Below the pieces are notes generated by a model. It had not been told where the DNA came from. It searched no databases and saw only the letters and a list, made by a program, of their open reading frames with translations. A program made the translations under genes and the position numbers. Shown here piece by piece: positions 20,490-29,466 of a stretch of DNA of 64,000 bases; positions within the stretch are counted from its first letter, which is position 1, and every line of letters starts with the position of its first letter. The stretch is taken from the NCBI RefSeq assembly GCF_024746795.1, contig NZ_CP080524.1, forward strand, positions 186,001 through 250,000. Reading direction: 5' to 3'. This DNA is from Mesorhizobium sp. AR10 (lineage in GTDB: Bacteria; Pseudomonadota; Alphaproteobacteria; Rhizobiales; Rhizobiaceae).

Positions 20490-21299
20490 ATGCACGAGAA
20501 AGAACGCCACAGGATCATTCTGTCCGCCGTCCAGGAAAAGCCTGTGGTGACGGTGCAGGAGATGGTCGACCTGACGGACTCGTCCGAAGCGACGATCCGG
20601 CGTGACATCGCGGCCTTGCATGTGCAAAAGCGGCTGCGCCGCGTGCGTGGCGGCGCCGAGGCAATCTCGCCGCCGCAGTTCATCGGCCTTGCCGGCCGGC
20701 CATTCTCCGTCAACGAGACGCTGAACGCCTCGCAGAAGCGGGCGATCGCGCGGGAAGCGGTGGAATTGTGCAAGGACGGCGAGCCGATCATCATCAATGG
20801 CGGCACCACCACCTTCCAGATGGTGCATTTCCTGACGGGACGCCGCATGCCGATCTTCACCAATTCCTTCCCGATCGCAGAGCACCTGCTCAAGCACTCC
20901 AAAAACACGGTGATGCTGTCGGGCGGCACCATCTACCGCGAGCAGAACATCATCCTGTCGCCCTTCGACAATGACGTGACGCGCAATTTCTACGCACGCC
21001 GCATGTTCATGGGTGCACAAGGGCTCGGACCACTCGGCCTGATGGAAGGCGACCCGCTGCTGATTCAGGCCGAGCAGAAACTGATCGACCAGGCCGACGA
21101 GTTGGTGGTGCTGGTCGACTCCTCGAAATTCCGCAAACGCTCCAGCCTGATCCTGTGCGGCCTGTCGCGCATCGCCACCGTCATCACCGATGACGGCATC
21201 GAGGACCGGGAAGCCAAGATGTTGGAGACCGCAGGCGTGACGCTGATCGTCGCCAGCAAACAGACTAGCAACAAGGAAGAATCTTCACTGCAGGCCTGA
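20490..21299 (+). CDS. rhaR: DeoR-family regulator of rhamnose genes
   Basis: A 269-residue DeoR-type repressor. N-terminal helix-turn-helix (V-T-V-Q-E-M-V-D-L-T-D-S-S-E-A-T-I-R-R-D-I) in residues about 18-40. Effector domain of the DeoRC fold has I-I-N-G-G-T-T-T-F, F-T-N-S-F-P-I-A and V-L-V-D-S-S-K-F. GGGAGGAACC precedes ATG 20490. It is the first gene of the rhaRSTPQUK operon, and is followed by rhaS after 53 bp. It is expected to repress both divergent units until a rhamnose metabolite binds. In R. leguminosarum RhaR is reported as a negative regulator of this type. Confidence 0.9.
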   Translation: MHEKERHRIILSAVQEKPVVTVQEMVDLTDSSEATIRRDIAALHVQKRLRRVRGGAEAISPPQFIGLAGRPFSVNETLNASQKRAIAREAVELCKDGEPIIINGGTTTFQMVHFLTGRRMPIFTNSFPIAEHLLKHSKNTVMLSGGTIYREQNIILSPFDNDVTRNFYARRMFMGAQGLGPLGLMEGDPLLIQAEQKLIDQADELVVLVDSSKFRKRSSLILCGLSRIATVITDDGIEDREAKMLETAGVTLIVASKQTSNKEESSLQA

Positions 21300-21352
21300 G
21301 ACAACTCACGCCGCAGCGGCGATGGAATGCAACGCTCAAGGGAGGATATTCG

Positions 21353-22348
21353 ATGAGCTTTCTGAAAAAACTGATGGTTACGGCGGCGTTTTCGGCCGCC
21401 ATGTTCGTGAATGCCGCCTATGCCGAGAACGTCAAGATCGCACTGGTGGTCAAGTCGCTCGGCAATGGCTTCTTCGACGCCGCCAACAAGGGCGCCGAAG
21501 AGGCGGCCAAGGAACTCGGCGATGTCGACATCATCTACACCGGCCCGACCAAGGCCACCGCCGAAGCGCAGATCGAGGTGGTCAATTCGCTGATCGCCCA
21601 GAAGGTCAACGCCATCGCCATTTCGGCCAATGACGCCGACGCGCTGGTTCCCGCGCTGAAGAAGGCCATGGAACGCGGCATCACTGTCATCTCGTGGGAT
21701 TCGGGCGTCGCCCCGGAAGGCCGCCAGCTCCACCTCAACCCGTCCGACACCGGCCTGATCGGCGAGACCATCATCAAGCTTGCCGCAGACTACCTGCCGG
21801 AAGGCGGCGAAGTCGCCATCCTGTCGGCTTCGTCCACCGCGACCAACCAGAACGCCTGGATCGATGCGGCGAAGAAAATCCTGCCGGAGAAATTCCCCAA
21901 GATCAAACTCGTCGCCACTGTCTATGGCGATGACGACTCGGCCAAGAGCACGGACGAAGCCAAGGGCCTCTTGAAGTCCTATCCGAACCTCAAGGCGATT
22001 ATCGCACCGACCACCGTCGGCGTCGTTGCCGCTGCCCAGGTGGTGACCGACGAAGGCCTGATCGGCAAGGTCAATGTCACCGGCCTGGCGCTGCCGTCCG
22101 AGTTCAAGAAGTTCATCGACAACGGTTCCAGCCAAGCGGTCGCGCTGTGGAACCCGATCGACCTCGGCTACTCGGCCGTCTATCTCGCCCATGACCTGGC
22201 GGTGAAGAAGGAAGAAGCCAAGCCGGGCGCAACGCTGTCGATCGGCCGCGTCGGCAAGGTCACGCTCGACGACACCAACTCGGCTGCGATGGCTCCGCCC
22301 TTCCAGTTCGACAAGAGCAACATCGAAAAGTTCTCCAAGATCTATTGA
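21353..22348 (+). CDS. rhaS: Rhamnose-binding periplasmic protein
   Basis: A 331-residue protein with signal peptide M-S-F-L-K-K-L-M-V-T-A-A-F-S and a cleavage-like A-A-Y-A-E site near residue 24. The mature part starts V-K-I-A-L-V-V-K-S-L-G-N-G-F-F-D, typical of the RhaS/LsrB/RbsB group, with A-I-S-A-N-D-A-D-A and W-D-S-G-V-A-P-E-G-R at ligand and hinge positions. A GGGAGGATATTCG ribosome site precedes the ATG. It captures L-rhamnose and passes it to RhaPQT. Confidence 0.92.
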   Translation: MSFLKKLMVTAAFSAAMFVNAAYAENVKIALVVKSLGNGFFDAANKGAEEAAKELGDVDIIYTGPTKATAEAQIEVVNSLIAQKVNAIAISANDADALVPALKKAMERGITVISWDSGVAPEGRQLHLNPSDTGLIGETIIKLAADYLPEGGEVAILSASSTATNQNAWIDAAKKILPEKFPKIKLVATVYGDDDSAKSTDEAKGLLKSYPNLKAIIAPTTVGVVAAAQVVTDEGLIGKVNVTGLALPSEFKKFIDNGSSQAVALWNPIDLGYSAVYLAHDLAVKKEEAKPGATLSIGRVGKVTLDDTNSAAMAPPFQFDKSNIEKFSKIY

Positions 22349-22369
22349 TCCTGGCGCATTCGGCCTGGC

Positions 22370-22393
22370 GCGGCGGGACCAAAATCCCGCCGC
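22370..22393 (+). other. Hairpin after rhaS
   Basis: A 9-bp perfect stem, GCGGCGGGA / TCCCGCCGC, with a 6-nt loop, lies 22 bp after the rhaS stop and before rhaT. There is only a short TTT run, so stabilisation of the rhaS 3' end or partial attenuation is more likely than full termination. Confidence 0.6.
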
Positions 22394-22431
22394 GGCTTTA
22401 AACGGACCTTATTTCAGGGCTTGATACGGAT

Positions 22432-23973
22432 ATGGACACGACAGCCCAGCACGACTTGGCAAAGGAACGGCCTTTGCCTTCCGGCCCGCGGTTGACGCTG
22501 GCCGGCATCTCGAAGAGCTTTCCCGGCGTGCGCGCGCTGCACGATGTCAGCCTGTCGCTTTACCCCGGACAGGTCACCGCGCTGATCGGCGAGAACGGCG
22601 CCGGCAAGTCGACGCTGGTTAAGATCATGACCGGCATCTACCAGCCGGATGCGGGCACCATCAGCATCGACGGCCAGACCGTCACCTTGCCCAGCGCCCA
22701 CGCCGCTTTCGGGCATGGCATCACTGCCATCCATCAGGAAACCGTGCTGTTCGACGACTTGACGGTTGCCGAAAACATCTTTCTCGGCCACGCGCCGCGC
22801 ACGCGCTTGCGCACCATCGACTGGCGCACGATGCGCAAGAACGCCATGGAAGTGCTCGGCACAATGGGCGCCAGCCATATCGACGCCGACGCGCGGCTGA
22901 AGGATCTCGGCATCGCCAACAAGCACCTGGTTGCCGTCGCCCGCGCCATGTCGATCGACGCGCAGATCGTCATCATGGACGAGCCGACCGCGGCACTTTC
23001 GCTGAAGGAGATCGAAGAGCTTTTCTTGCTGATCGAATTCCTCAAGAGCGAAGGCAAGGCGATCCTGTTCATCAGCCATAAGTTCGACGAGATCTACCGC
23101 ATTGCCGATCGCTATACGGTGTTCCGCGACGGTGAGATGATCGGCGAAGGCCTGATCAAGGACGCCGGCCAGAGCCAGATCGTGCGCATGATGGTCGGCC
23201 GCTCCGTCGACCACATCTTTCCGCAGCGAAAGGCCGAAATCGGCGCGCCGGTGCTCGCTGTCTCCGGCCTGTCGCATCCGACCGAATTCGACGACATCGG
23301 CTTCGAATTGCACCGACGCGAAATCCTCGGCTTCTACGGCCTTGTCGGCGCCGGGCGCAGCGAGGTGATGCAGGCGATTGCCGGCATCACTCGCACCAGA
23401 AGCGGCACGATCACGCTGGAAGGCAAGGCCATCACGCCGAAATCGGCGGCGGACTCGATTGACGCCGGCATCGTCTACGTGCCGGAAGAGCGCGGCAAGC
23501 AAGGTGTGGTGATCGGTCTGCCGATCTTCCAGAATGTCTCGCTGCCGTCGCTCAAGCGCACGTCCAAGTCCGGCATGTTGCGGCTGGCGGAGGAGTTTGC
23601 GCTGGCCCGCTCCTACACCGAGCGGCTCGACCTGCGCGCCTCTTCGCTCAGCCAGGATGTCGGCACGCTATCGGGCGGGAACCAGCAGAAGATCGTCATC
23701 GCCAAATGGCTAGCGACCGCGCCCAAGGTGATCATCCTCGACGAACCGACCAAGGGCATCGACATCGGCTCCAAGGCCGCGGTGCACGGCTTCATGGCCG
23801 AGCTCGTCGCGCAGGGCCTGTCGGTGATCATGGTGTCTTCCGAACTGCCTGAAATCCTCGGCATGTCGGACCGGGTCGTGGTCATGCGCGAGGGCCGCAT
23901 CGCATCGGTCTACGACAACAAGGGGCTTGACGCCGAGACGCTGGTCAAGACGGCAGCGGGGATTGCGGCATGA
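22432..23973 (+). CDS. rhaT: Rhamnose ABC transporter ATPase
   Basis: A 513-residue double-NBD ATPase. First domain: Walker [10 protein letters not shown] near residue 57, H-Q-E Q-loop, Walker B I-V-I-M-D-E-P-T-A-A. Second domain: degenerate G-L-V-G-A-G-R-S-E loop, L-S-G-G-N-Q-Q-K signature, V-I-I-L-D-E-P-T-K-G-I-D. It energises RhaPQ. Its stop overlaps rhaP by 4 bp. Confidence 0.93.
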   Translation: MDTTAQHDLAKERPLPSGPRLTLAGISKSFPGVRALHDVSLSLYPGQVTALIGENGAGKSTLVKIMTGIYQPDAGTISIDGQTVTLPSAHAAFGHGITAIHQETVLFDDLTVAENIFLGHAPRTRLRTIDWRTMRKNAMEVLGTMGASHIDADARLKDLGIANKHLVAVARAMSIDAQIVIMDEPTAALSLKEIEELFLLIEFLKSEGKAILFISHKFDEIYRIADRYTVFRDGEMIGEGLIKDAGQSQIVRMMVGRSVDHIFPQRKAEIGAPVLAVSGLSHPTEFDDIGFELHRREILGFYGLVGAGRSEVMQAIAGITRTRSGTITLEGKAITPKSAADSIDAGIVYVPEERGKQGVVIGLPIFQNVSLPSLKRTSKSGMLRLAEEFALARSYTERLDLRASSLSQDVGTLSGGNQQKIVIAKWLATAPKVIILDEPTKGIDIGSKAAVHGFMAELVAQGLSVIMVSSELPEILGMSDRVVVMREGRIASVYDNKGLDAETLVKTAAGIAA

Positions 23974-24947
23974 AGTCTTTTCTCAAATATCGCGAGGTCT
24001 GGCTGCTGGCGGCAATAGTGGTGCTGATCGGGCTGATCTCGACGCGCTTTCCAGGCTTTGCCGACCCGACCAATCTGCGCCAGGTGTTCAACGACACCTC
24101 TATCCTGATGATCCTGGCGCTGGGTCAGATGGTGGTGATCCTGACCCGCTCAATCGACCTGTCGATGGCCTCGAACCTGTGCTTCACCGGCATGGTGGTG
24201 GCGATGCTGAACGCCGCGCATCCGGCGATCCCGATCCCGTTCTTGATTGCGATTGCCCTACTTGTCGGGCTGGTGCTCGGCGCGATCAATGGCTTCCTGG
24301 TATGGAAGCTGAACATCCCTTCGATTGTGGTGACGCTCGGCACACTGACCATCTATCGCGGCGCCACCTTCGTTATATCAGGCGGCGCCTGGGTCAATGC
24401 CGACCAGATGAGCCCGGAATTCATCGGCCTGCAGCGCGCGGCGTTCTTGGGTATTCCGGTGCTGTCGTGGATCGCCATCCTGGTCATTGCCCTGTTCTTC
24501 CTCTTGATGACGCGCACCGCGCTCGGCCGCTCGATCTATGCCATCGGCGTCAACCCGACGGCCTCCGTCTACGCCGGCATCGATGTCGGCCGCACGAAAT
24601 TCATCGTCTTCTGCATCTCGGGGATGATCGGTGGTCTCTGCGGCTACCTCTGGATCTCGCGTTACGTCATCGCGTCGGTCGAGGTCGCCAATGGCTATGA
24701 GCTCAACATCATCGCCGCCTGCGTCATCGGCGGCATCTCGATTGCCGGCGGCATCGGCTCGGTCGGCGGCGCCGTGCTCGGTGCGCTGTTCCTCGGCATC
24801 ATCTCCAACGCCCTGCCGGTCATCAATATCTCGCCCTTCTGGCAGATGGCGATTTCGGGCAGTGCCATCATCCTGGCCGTGGTGCTCAACGCGCGTGGCG
24901 AACGCCGGCAGGGCCGCATCATCCTCAGAAAGGCGGAAGCGGCATGA
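23970..24947 (+). CDS. rhaP: Rhamnose ABC transporter permease
   Basis: A 325-residue BPD_transp_2 permease with about 9 membrane segments. Conserved segments are I-L-T-R-S-I-D-L-S-M-A and V-I-G-G-I-S-I-A-G-G-I-G-S-V-G-G. It overlaps rhaT by 4 bp and rhaQ by 4 bp. In place of the usual G-E-I-D-L-S motif it has R-S-I-D-L-S. RhaP and RhaQ pair to form the rhamnose channel. Confidence 0.92.
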   Translation: MKSFLKYREVWLLAAIVVLIGLISTRFPGFADPTNLRQVFNDTSILMILALGQMVVILTRSIDLSMASNLCFTGMVVAMLNAAHPAIPIPFLIAIALLVGLVLGAINGFLVWKLNIPSIVVTLGTLTIYRGATFVISGGAWVNADQMSPEFIGLQRAAFLGIPVLSWIAILVIALFFLLMTRTALGRSIYAIGVNPTASVYAGIDVGRTKFIVFCISGMIGGLCGYLWISRYVIASVEVANGYELNIIAACVIGGISIAGGIGSVGGAVLGALFLGIISNALPVINISPFWQMAISGSAIILAVVLNARGERRQGRIILRKAEAA

Positions 24948-25945
24948 CCGATACCTCTGCCCCGCGCCACATCCCCAACCGGCTCGACAAGCCGCTGCGT
25001 TCGGCAATCTTCTCCTGGGAGGCTCTGCTGATCGTGGTCGCGGTCGCCATCTTTGCCGTCAACAGCTTCGCCTCGCCCTATTTCCTCGACCCGTGGTCGC
25101 TGTCGGACCTGACCTTCAACTTCACCGAAAAGGCGCTGATTGCGCTGGCCATGGCGCTGCTGATCATTTCCGGCGAGATCGACCTGTCGGTCGCCGCCAT
25201 TGTGGCACTCGCCTCGACCATGATGGGCATGGCCGTGCAGGCCGGCGCCGGCACGCCGGTGCTGGTGGTGATCGGCATTGTGGTCGGGCTCGGCTGCGGC
25301 GCCTTCAACGGATTGCTCGTCACAAGGCTCGGACTCCCCTCAATCGTCGTCACCATCGGCACGATGAGCCTGTTTCGCGGCATTGCCTTCATCATCCTCG
25401 GCGACCAGGCCTACAAGGGCTACCCGCCGAGCTTTGCCTTCTTCGGCCAGGGCTATGTCTGGTGGGTGGTGTCGTTTGAACTGGTGCTCTTCCTCGTTGC
25501 GGCTGTTATCTACTGGTTCCTCCTGCACCGGACGAGTTTCGGCCGCCGCGTCTTTGCCATCGGCAACAACCCGGTCGCCGCACAGTTTTCCGGCGTGCGC
25601 GTCGGCCGTATCAAATTCATCCTGTTTTGCCTGACCGGGCTGATGGCGGGTATTGCCTCGGTGCTGATCACCTCGCGGCTCGGCTCGACGCGGCCGTCGA
25701 TCGCGCAAGGCTACGAATTGGAGGTCATCACCATGGTGGTGCTCGGCGGCGTCAGCATCCTCGGCGGTGCCGGCAGCATCGCGGGTGTCGTGCTGGCCGC
25801 CTTCATCATGGGTCTGGTGACCTTCGGCCTTGGCCTGCTCAACGTGCCCGGCATCGTCATGTCGATCTTCATCGGCCTGCTGCTGATCGTCGTCATCGCG
25901 CTGCCGATCGTCTGGCGGCGGCTGCGCCCGGAGCGCTTCGCCTGA
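24944..25945 (+). CDS. rhaQ: Rhamnose ABC transporter permease
   Basis: A 333-residue permease of the same family, with [11 protein letters not shown] and [18 protein letters not shown] overlap with rhaP and a TGATG junction with rhaU (stop and start share one base). The N-terminal ~25 residues before the first helix are polar. Confidence 0.92.
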   Translation: MTDTSAPRHIPNRLDKPLRSAIFSWEALLIVVAVAIFAVNSFASPYFLDPWSLSDLTFNFTEKALIALAMALLIISGEIDLSVAAIVALASTMMGMAVQAGAGTPVLVVIGIVVGLGCGAFNGLLVTRLGLPSIVVTIGTMSLFRGIAFIILGDQAYKGYPPSFAFFGQGYVWWVVSFELVLFLVAAVIYWFLLHRTSFGRRVFAIGNNPVAAQFSGVRVGRIKFILFCLTGLMAGIASVLITSRLGSTRPSIAQGYELEVITMVVLGGVSILGGAGSIAGVVLAAFIMGLVTFGLGLLNVPGIVMSIFIGLLLIVVIALPIVWRRLRPERFA

Positions 25946-26262
25946 TGGCTGAGAAATCCGCGTTCAAGATGAAGCTCAAGCCGGGCATGAAGGCCGAGTA
26001 CAAGAAGCGCCACGACGAGATCTGGCCGTCGCTTGTCGCGCTGCTCAAGCAGGCCGGCGTTTCCGATTATTCGATCCATCTCGACGAGGAGACCAACACC
26101 TTGTTCGGTGTGCTGTGGCGGCGAGACGATCACGGCATGGCCGACCTGCCGAAGCATCCGGTGATGCAGCGCTGGTGGGCACACATGGCCGACATCATGG
26201 AGACCAGGCCGGACAATGAGCCGGTGGCAGTGCCGCTGGAAACCGTGTTCCATATGGAATGA
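25945..26262 (+). CDS. rhaU: L-rhamnose mutarotase
   Basis: A 105-residue ferredoxin-like protein of the RhaM/RhaU family (formerly DUF718). Fits: [20 protein letters not shown] near the start, with the active-site His, and [15 protein letters not shown] near the end. It interconverts the anomers of rhamnose, giving the isomerase its preferred form. RhaU of R. leguminosarum was shown to be such a mutarotase. Start is the ATG sharing its A with the rhaQ stop; it overlaps rhaK by 4 bp. Confidence 0.93.
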   Translation: MAEKSAFKMKLKPGMKAEYKKRHDEIWPSLVALLKQAGVSDYSIHLDEETNTLFGVLWRRDDHGMADLPKHPVMQRWWAHMADIMETRPDNEPVAVPLETVFHME

Positions 26263-27635
26263 CGATGCGTCGCCATATCGCCGTCATCGATATCGGCAAG
26301 ACCAACGCCAAGGTGGCGCTGGTCGACCTTGCTTCATTGAGCGAAGTCGCGCTGCGCCGCATGGCAAATGCGCCCGCGACCGACGGCCCCTACCCGCACC
26401 ACGATGTCGAACGGTTGTGGTCGTTCATCCTCGACAGCCTCGCCGGGATCAATCGCGAGCAGCGCATCGATGCGATATCGATCACCACGCATGGTGCGAC
26501 GGGAGTTCTGGTCGACGCGTCGGGCGAGCTGGCGCTACCGGTGCTCGACTATGAGTTCACCGGCCCGGACACCCTGGCTGCGGACTATGACGCGATCCGC
26601 TCGGCCTTTGTCGAAACCGGCACGCCGCGCCTGCCGATCGGTCTCAATCTCGGTGCGCAGTACTTCTGGCAGCAGAGGCGCTTTCCGGCTGAGTTTGCCA
26701 AGGCCGCCGCGATGCTGATGTATCCGCAATATTGGGCCTTGCGCCTGACCGGCGTCGCCGCCAATGAGGTGACTTCGCTCGGCTGCCACACGGACCTTTG
26801 GAACCCGTGGAAGGCCGACTTTTCATCAATGGTCGACAGATTGGGTTGGCGTCACCTGATGGCGCCAGTGCGGTTGGCAAAGGACCAGCTAGGCCCGATC
26901 CTGCCCGCCCTTGCCCGGCAAAGCGGGCTCGATCCGCAAATGCCGGTTCTCTGCGGCCTGCACGATTCCAACGCCTCGCTGCTGCCACATCTTCTATCAG
27001 ACACGCCGCCTTTCTCGGTCGTGTCGACCGGCACCTGGGTGGTGTCGATGGCGGTCGGCGGCAGGCAGGTCACGCTCGACCCGGCGCGCGACACGCTGGT
27101 CAATGTCAACGCACTCGGCAATCCTGTGCTGTCGGCCCGCTTCATGGGCGGCCGCGAATTTTCTGTTCTGACGGAAGGCCAGTCGGAAGACTGGACCGAA
27201 GCCGATATTGCCGCGGTGCTGGCGCGAAAGGCATTCCTGCTGCCCTCGACCCAGCAGGGCTCGGGGCCGTTTCCGCATCAGGCCGCCACATGGCTCGATG
27301 CCGAAGGCATCAACGCTGGTCAGCGCTTTGCCGCGATCTCGTTCTATCTGGCGCTGATGACCGCGACCTGCCTCGAGCTGATCGGCGCAGACGGTCCGAC
27401 CACCGTCGAAGGTCCCTTCGCCCGCAACCGGCTGTTTGTCAGCATGCTGGCGGCGGCGACGGTGCGTGCCGTGATTGCGTCGGAGGCCGCGACCGGTACC
27501 AGCATCGGCGCCGCGTTGCTGGCATCCGATCAGGGAATGACCCAGGGCAAAGGCGAGAAGACCGAACCGCCAACCGATCCAGCCTGGGCGAATTACGTGC
27601 GCTCCTGGCGTATCGCAGTCGACGCGCAGGGCTGA
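26259..27635 (+). CDS. rhaK: Sugar kinase RhaK (FGGY family)
   Basis: A 458-residue FGGY carbohydrate kinase. The phosphate-1 loop is [13 protein letters not shown] near residue 6. Catalytic Asp is in [11 protein letters not shown], and S-T-G-T-W-V-V-S-M gives the phosphate-2 region. It phosphorylates L-rhamnulose before RhaD cleaves it. In R. leguminosarum RhaK is also needed for activity of the rhamnose transporter, so the kinase may couple uptake to metabolism. It is last in the operon and convergent with the next gene, 1 bp apart. Confidence 0.92.
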   Translation: MTMRRHIAVIDIGKTNAKVALVDLASLSEVALRRMANAPATDGPYPHHDVERLWSFILDSLAGINREQRIDAISITTHGATGVLVDASGELALPVLDYEFTGPDTLAADYDAIRSAFVETGTPRLPIGLNLGAQYFWQQRRFPAEFAKAAAMLMYPQYWALRLTGVAANEVTSLGCHTDLWNPWKADFSSMVDRLGWRHLMAPVRLAKDQLGPILPALARQSGLDPQMPVLCGLHDSNASLLPHLLSDTPPFSVVSTGTWVVSMAVGGRQVTLDPARDTLVNVNALGNPVLSARFMGGREFSVLTEGQSEDWTEADIAAVLARKAFLLPSTQQGSGPFPHQAATWLDAEGINAGQRFAAISFYLALMTATCLELIGADGPTTVEGPFARNRLFVSMLAAATVRAVIASEAATGTSIGAALLASDQGMTQGKGEKTEPPTDPAWANYVRSWRIAVDAQG

Positions 27636-27636
27636 T

Positions 27637-29463
27637 CTACAGAATCCGCTTGCCGAAAGCCGACATGACGAAGTTGACCGTATCAGTAGCGATCCGCGAC
27701 TCGAGCTCCGCGGTCAGGCCGGAAACGTCCATCGACAACAGCCCACCGGATAGTGAGATCGCCTCCATCGCCTGATGCGTTTCGCGCACGGTGAGGCCGC
27801 CGGAGCCTGGCCCCCAGCCAGCGAATTCGGTGACATCAGGCGAATAGCTGACGTGGAAGCCTTGCGTGCCGGAGGTGGCGATGCGGATCGCCTCATGCAT
27901 CAGGTCGCGCATGCCCATGGCGTCGATATCGGTCATGGTGAAGGCCGACACGCGCGAATCCTTCAGCACCCGCGCCTCGGCCGGGTCGGCATGACGCAGA
28001 CCGACGATGACGACATTTTCCGGCGACAGCTGCGGCTGCAGCGCCCCGGGCTTGTGATCGAGGCCGAGCGTCCGCGCCAGCACCGAAGCCTCCGGCAGGT
28101 CGATACCGTCCTCGTCTTCGGGCATCAGTGCGGCGATGGAATCGATCCAGATCAAACCGAACGAATGGGTCGCCCGCGCGGTCGTGGTCAGTGCCTTGTG
28201 GGCGATGCGGCGGTCACTGCCGGCGGTGAGCCGGATTAGCCCGGAAGGCGGCCGCTCGACATCGGCCAACTCGACGACATCGAAGTTCATCGCCTCCAGC
28301 CGTGCACCGGTCGCTTCCCTGGCCAGGATGCCGCCGGCGGCCGGTTCGGCTGATATCGACACCATCTTGCGGCCGGAAAAATCCTCGACATCGTGCATCG
28401 GGGCCTTTTCGACATATTCCGAGGTCATCGCCATCAGCATGGCGCCATAGCTCATGCGGAAGGCGACGCGATCGCCGACAGCCGGTGGCGGATCTGCATC
28501 GGCCACGTCGAGAAGCAGATGATCGCTGGAGGCGCCGAGCACCCGCACCCCCTTGGCGATCGGCGTCAGCCCTTCGATCAACACGTCCTCGCGGCCGATA
28601 TTGGCGATGGCGCGCAGCCTGTCGCCCTCGTCGGGAAACACCGGCTGGTTGCCGAAAGCGTCGTAGCCGGATTGGCCGATCGGCCGCGACGGCTTCAGCT
28701 TGACCTCGATGATGTCGCAGGTCAGGCGGCACGCATCGGGTTCGAGCTCGGCCCACGGCGTGTCGCGGAAGGTTTCGACGCCGCCTTGCAGGATCGCCTC
28801 GCCGACACGCAGATTGTTGATGCCGGCGGGCAATTTGCCTTCGAGCAGCAGCGTCAGCGACGATGACGCCCCGCCGGAAATCCAGTCGAGGCGACCGCCG
28901 GCAAGGCGCTCGGCCTTGTAGGCATGGGCGACGAGTTGCCCGAGATTTTCCTCGGTCGGCATGATGGCGCCGAAACAGCCGAGATTGGTGCCGATGCCGG
29001 CGATGCGCACGCCCTTGAGTGCGAGGATCTGCTCGACCGTCGGCACCAGATCCTTCGGCCAGATGCCTTCCCTGAGATCGCCGAGATCGATCATCAGCAT
29101 GATGTCGTGGACACGGCCCATGCGCTCGGCGATGCGCGACAGTTCGCGGATGGTGGTGAGTTCGGATTGCAGGCTGACGTCGACGGTTCTCACCACCTCC
29201 TCGATGCGTGCCATGGGCGGGCTGCGCAGCAGCATGATCGGGGCATTGATGCCGCTGTCACGCAGCCGGCGGATGTTTTCGAAGCGCGATTCGGCGATGC
29301 CAGCGACGCCACCACGCAGCATGGCGCGCGCCACCTGCGGCATGCCGCAAGTGCCCTTGGTGACGCCGAAGATCTTGATGCCGGACAGCGAGCAGCGTTC
29401 GACGATGGTGCGCGCGTTGCGTTCGATACGGCCAAGGTCGATGGCGACTTGCGGTCCCGACAT
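27637..29463 (-). CDS. PLP amino-acid racemase fused to a degenerate arginase-fold domain
   Basis: A 608-residue two-domain protein. Residues 1 to about 360 match the fold III racemases of the YhfX/ornithine racemase type: V-A-I-D-L-G-R-I at the start, PLP lysine K36 in F-G-V-T-K-G-T-C-G, E-S-R-F-E-N-I. Residues about 367-608 follow the ureohydrolase (arginase/agmatinase) pattern: F-D-V-V-E-L-A-D-V, G-L-I-W-I-D, P-E-N-V-V-I-V-G-L-R, G-G-L-T-V-R-E-T-H, and C-terminal F-G-K-R-I-L. Metal ligands are mostly lost: the GGDH His is Arg418, D-A-H-x-D reads D-S-I-A-A (441-445), and S-F-D-V-D reads S-Y-S-P-D (539-543). So the second half is probably non-catalytic or regulatory. It starts 4 bp after the dadA-like stop, in one operon. 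Confidence 0.85.
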   Translation of the reverse strand: MSGPQVAIDLGRIERNARTIVERCSLSGIKIFGVTKGTCGMPQVARAMLRGGVAGIAESRFENIRRLRDSGINAPIMLLRSPPMARIEEVVRTVDVSLQSELTTIRELSRIAERMGRVHDIMLMIDLGDLREGIWPKDLVPTVEQILALKGVRIAGIGTNLGCFGAIMPTEENLGQLVAHAYKAERLAGGRLDWISGGASSSLTLLLEGKLPAGINNLRVGEAILQGGVETFRDTPWAELEPDACRLTCDIIEVKLKPSRPIGQSGYDAFGNQPVFPDEGDRLRAIANIGREDVLIEGLTPIAKGVRVLGASSDHLLLDVADADPPPAVGDRVAFRMSYGAMLMAMTSEYVEKAPMHDVEDFSGRKMVSISAEPAAGGILAREATGARLEAMNFDVVELADVERPPSGLIRLTAGSDRRIAHKALTTTARATHSFGLIWIDSIAALMPEDEDGIDLPEASVLARTLGLDHKPGALQPQLSPENVVIVGLRHADPAEARVLKDSRVSAFTMTDIDAMGMRDLMHEAIRIATSGTQGFHVSYSPDVTEFAGWGPGSGGLTVRETHQAMEAISLSGGLLSMDVSGLTAELESRIATDTVNFVMSAFGKRIL

Positions 29464-29466
29464 CGT

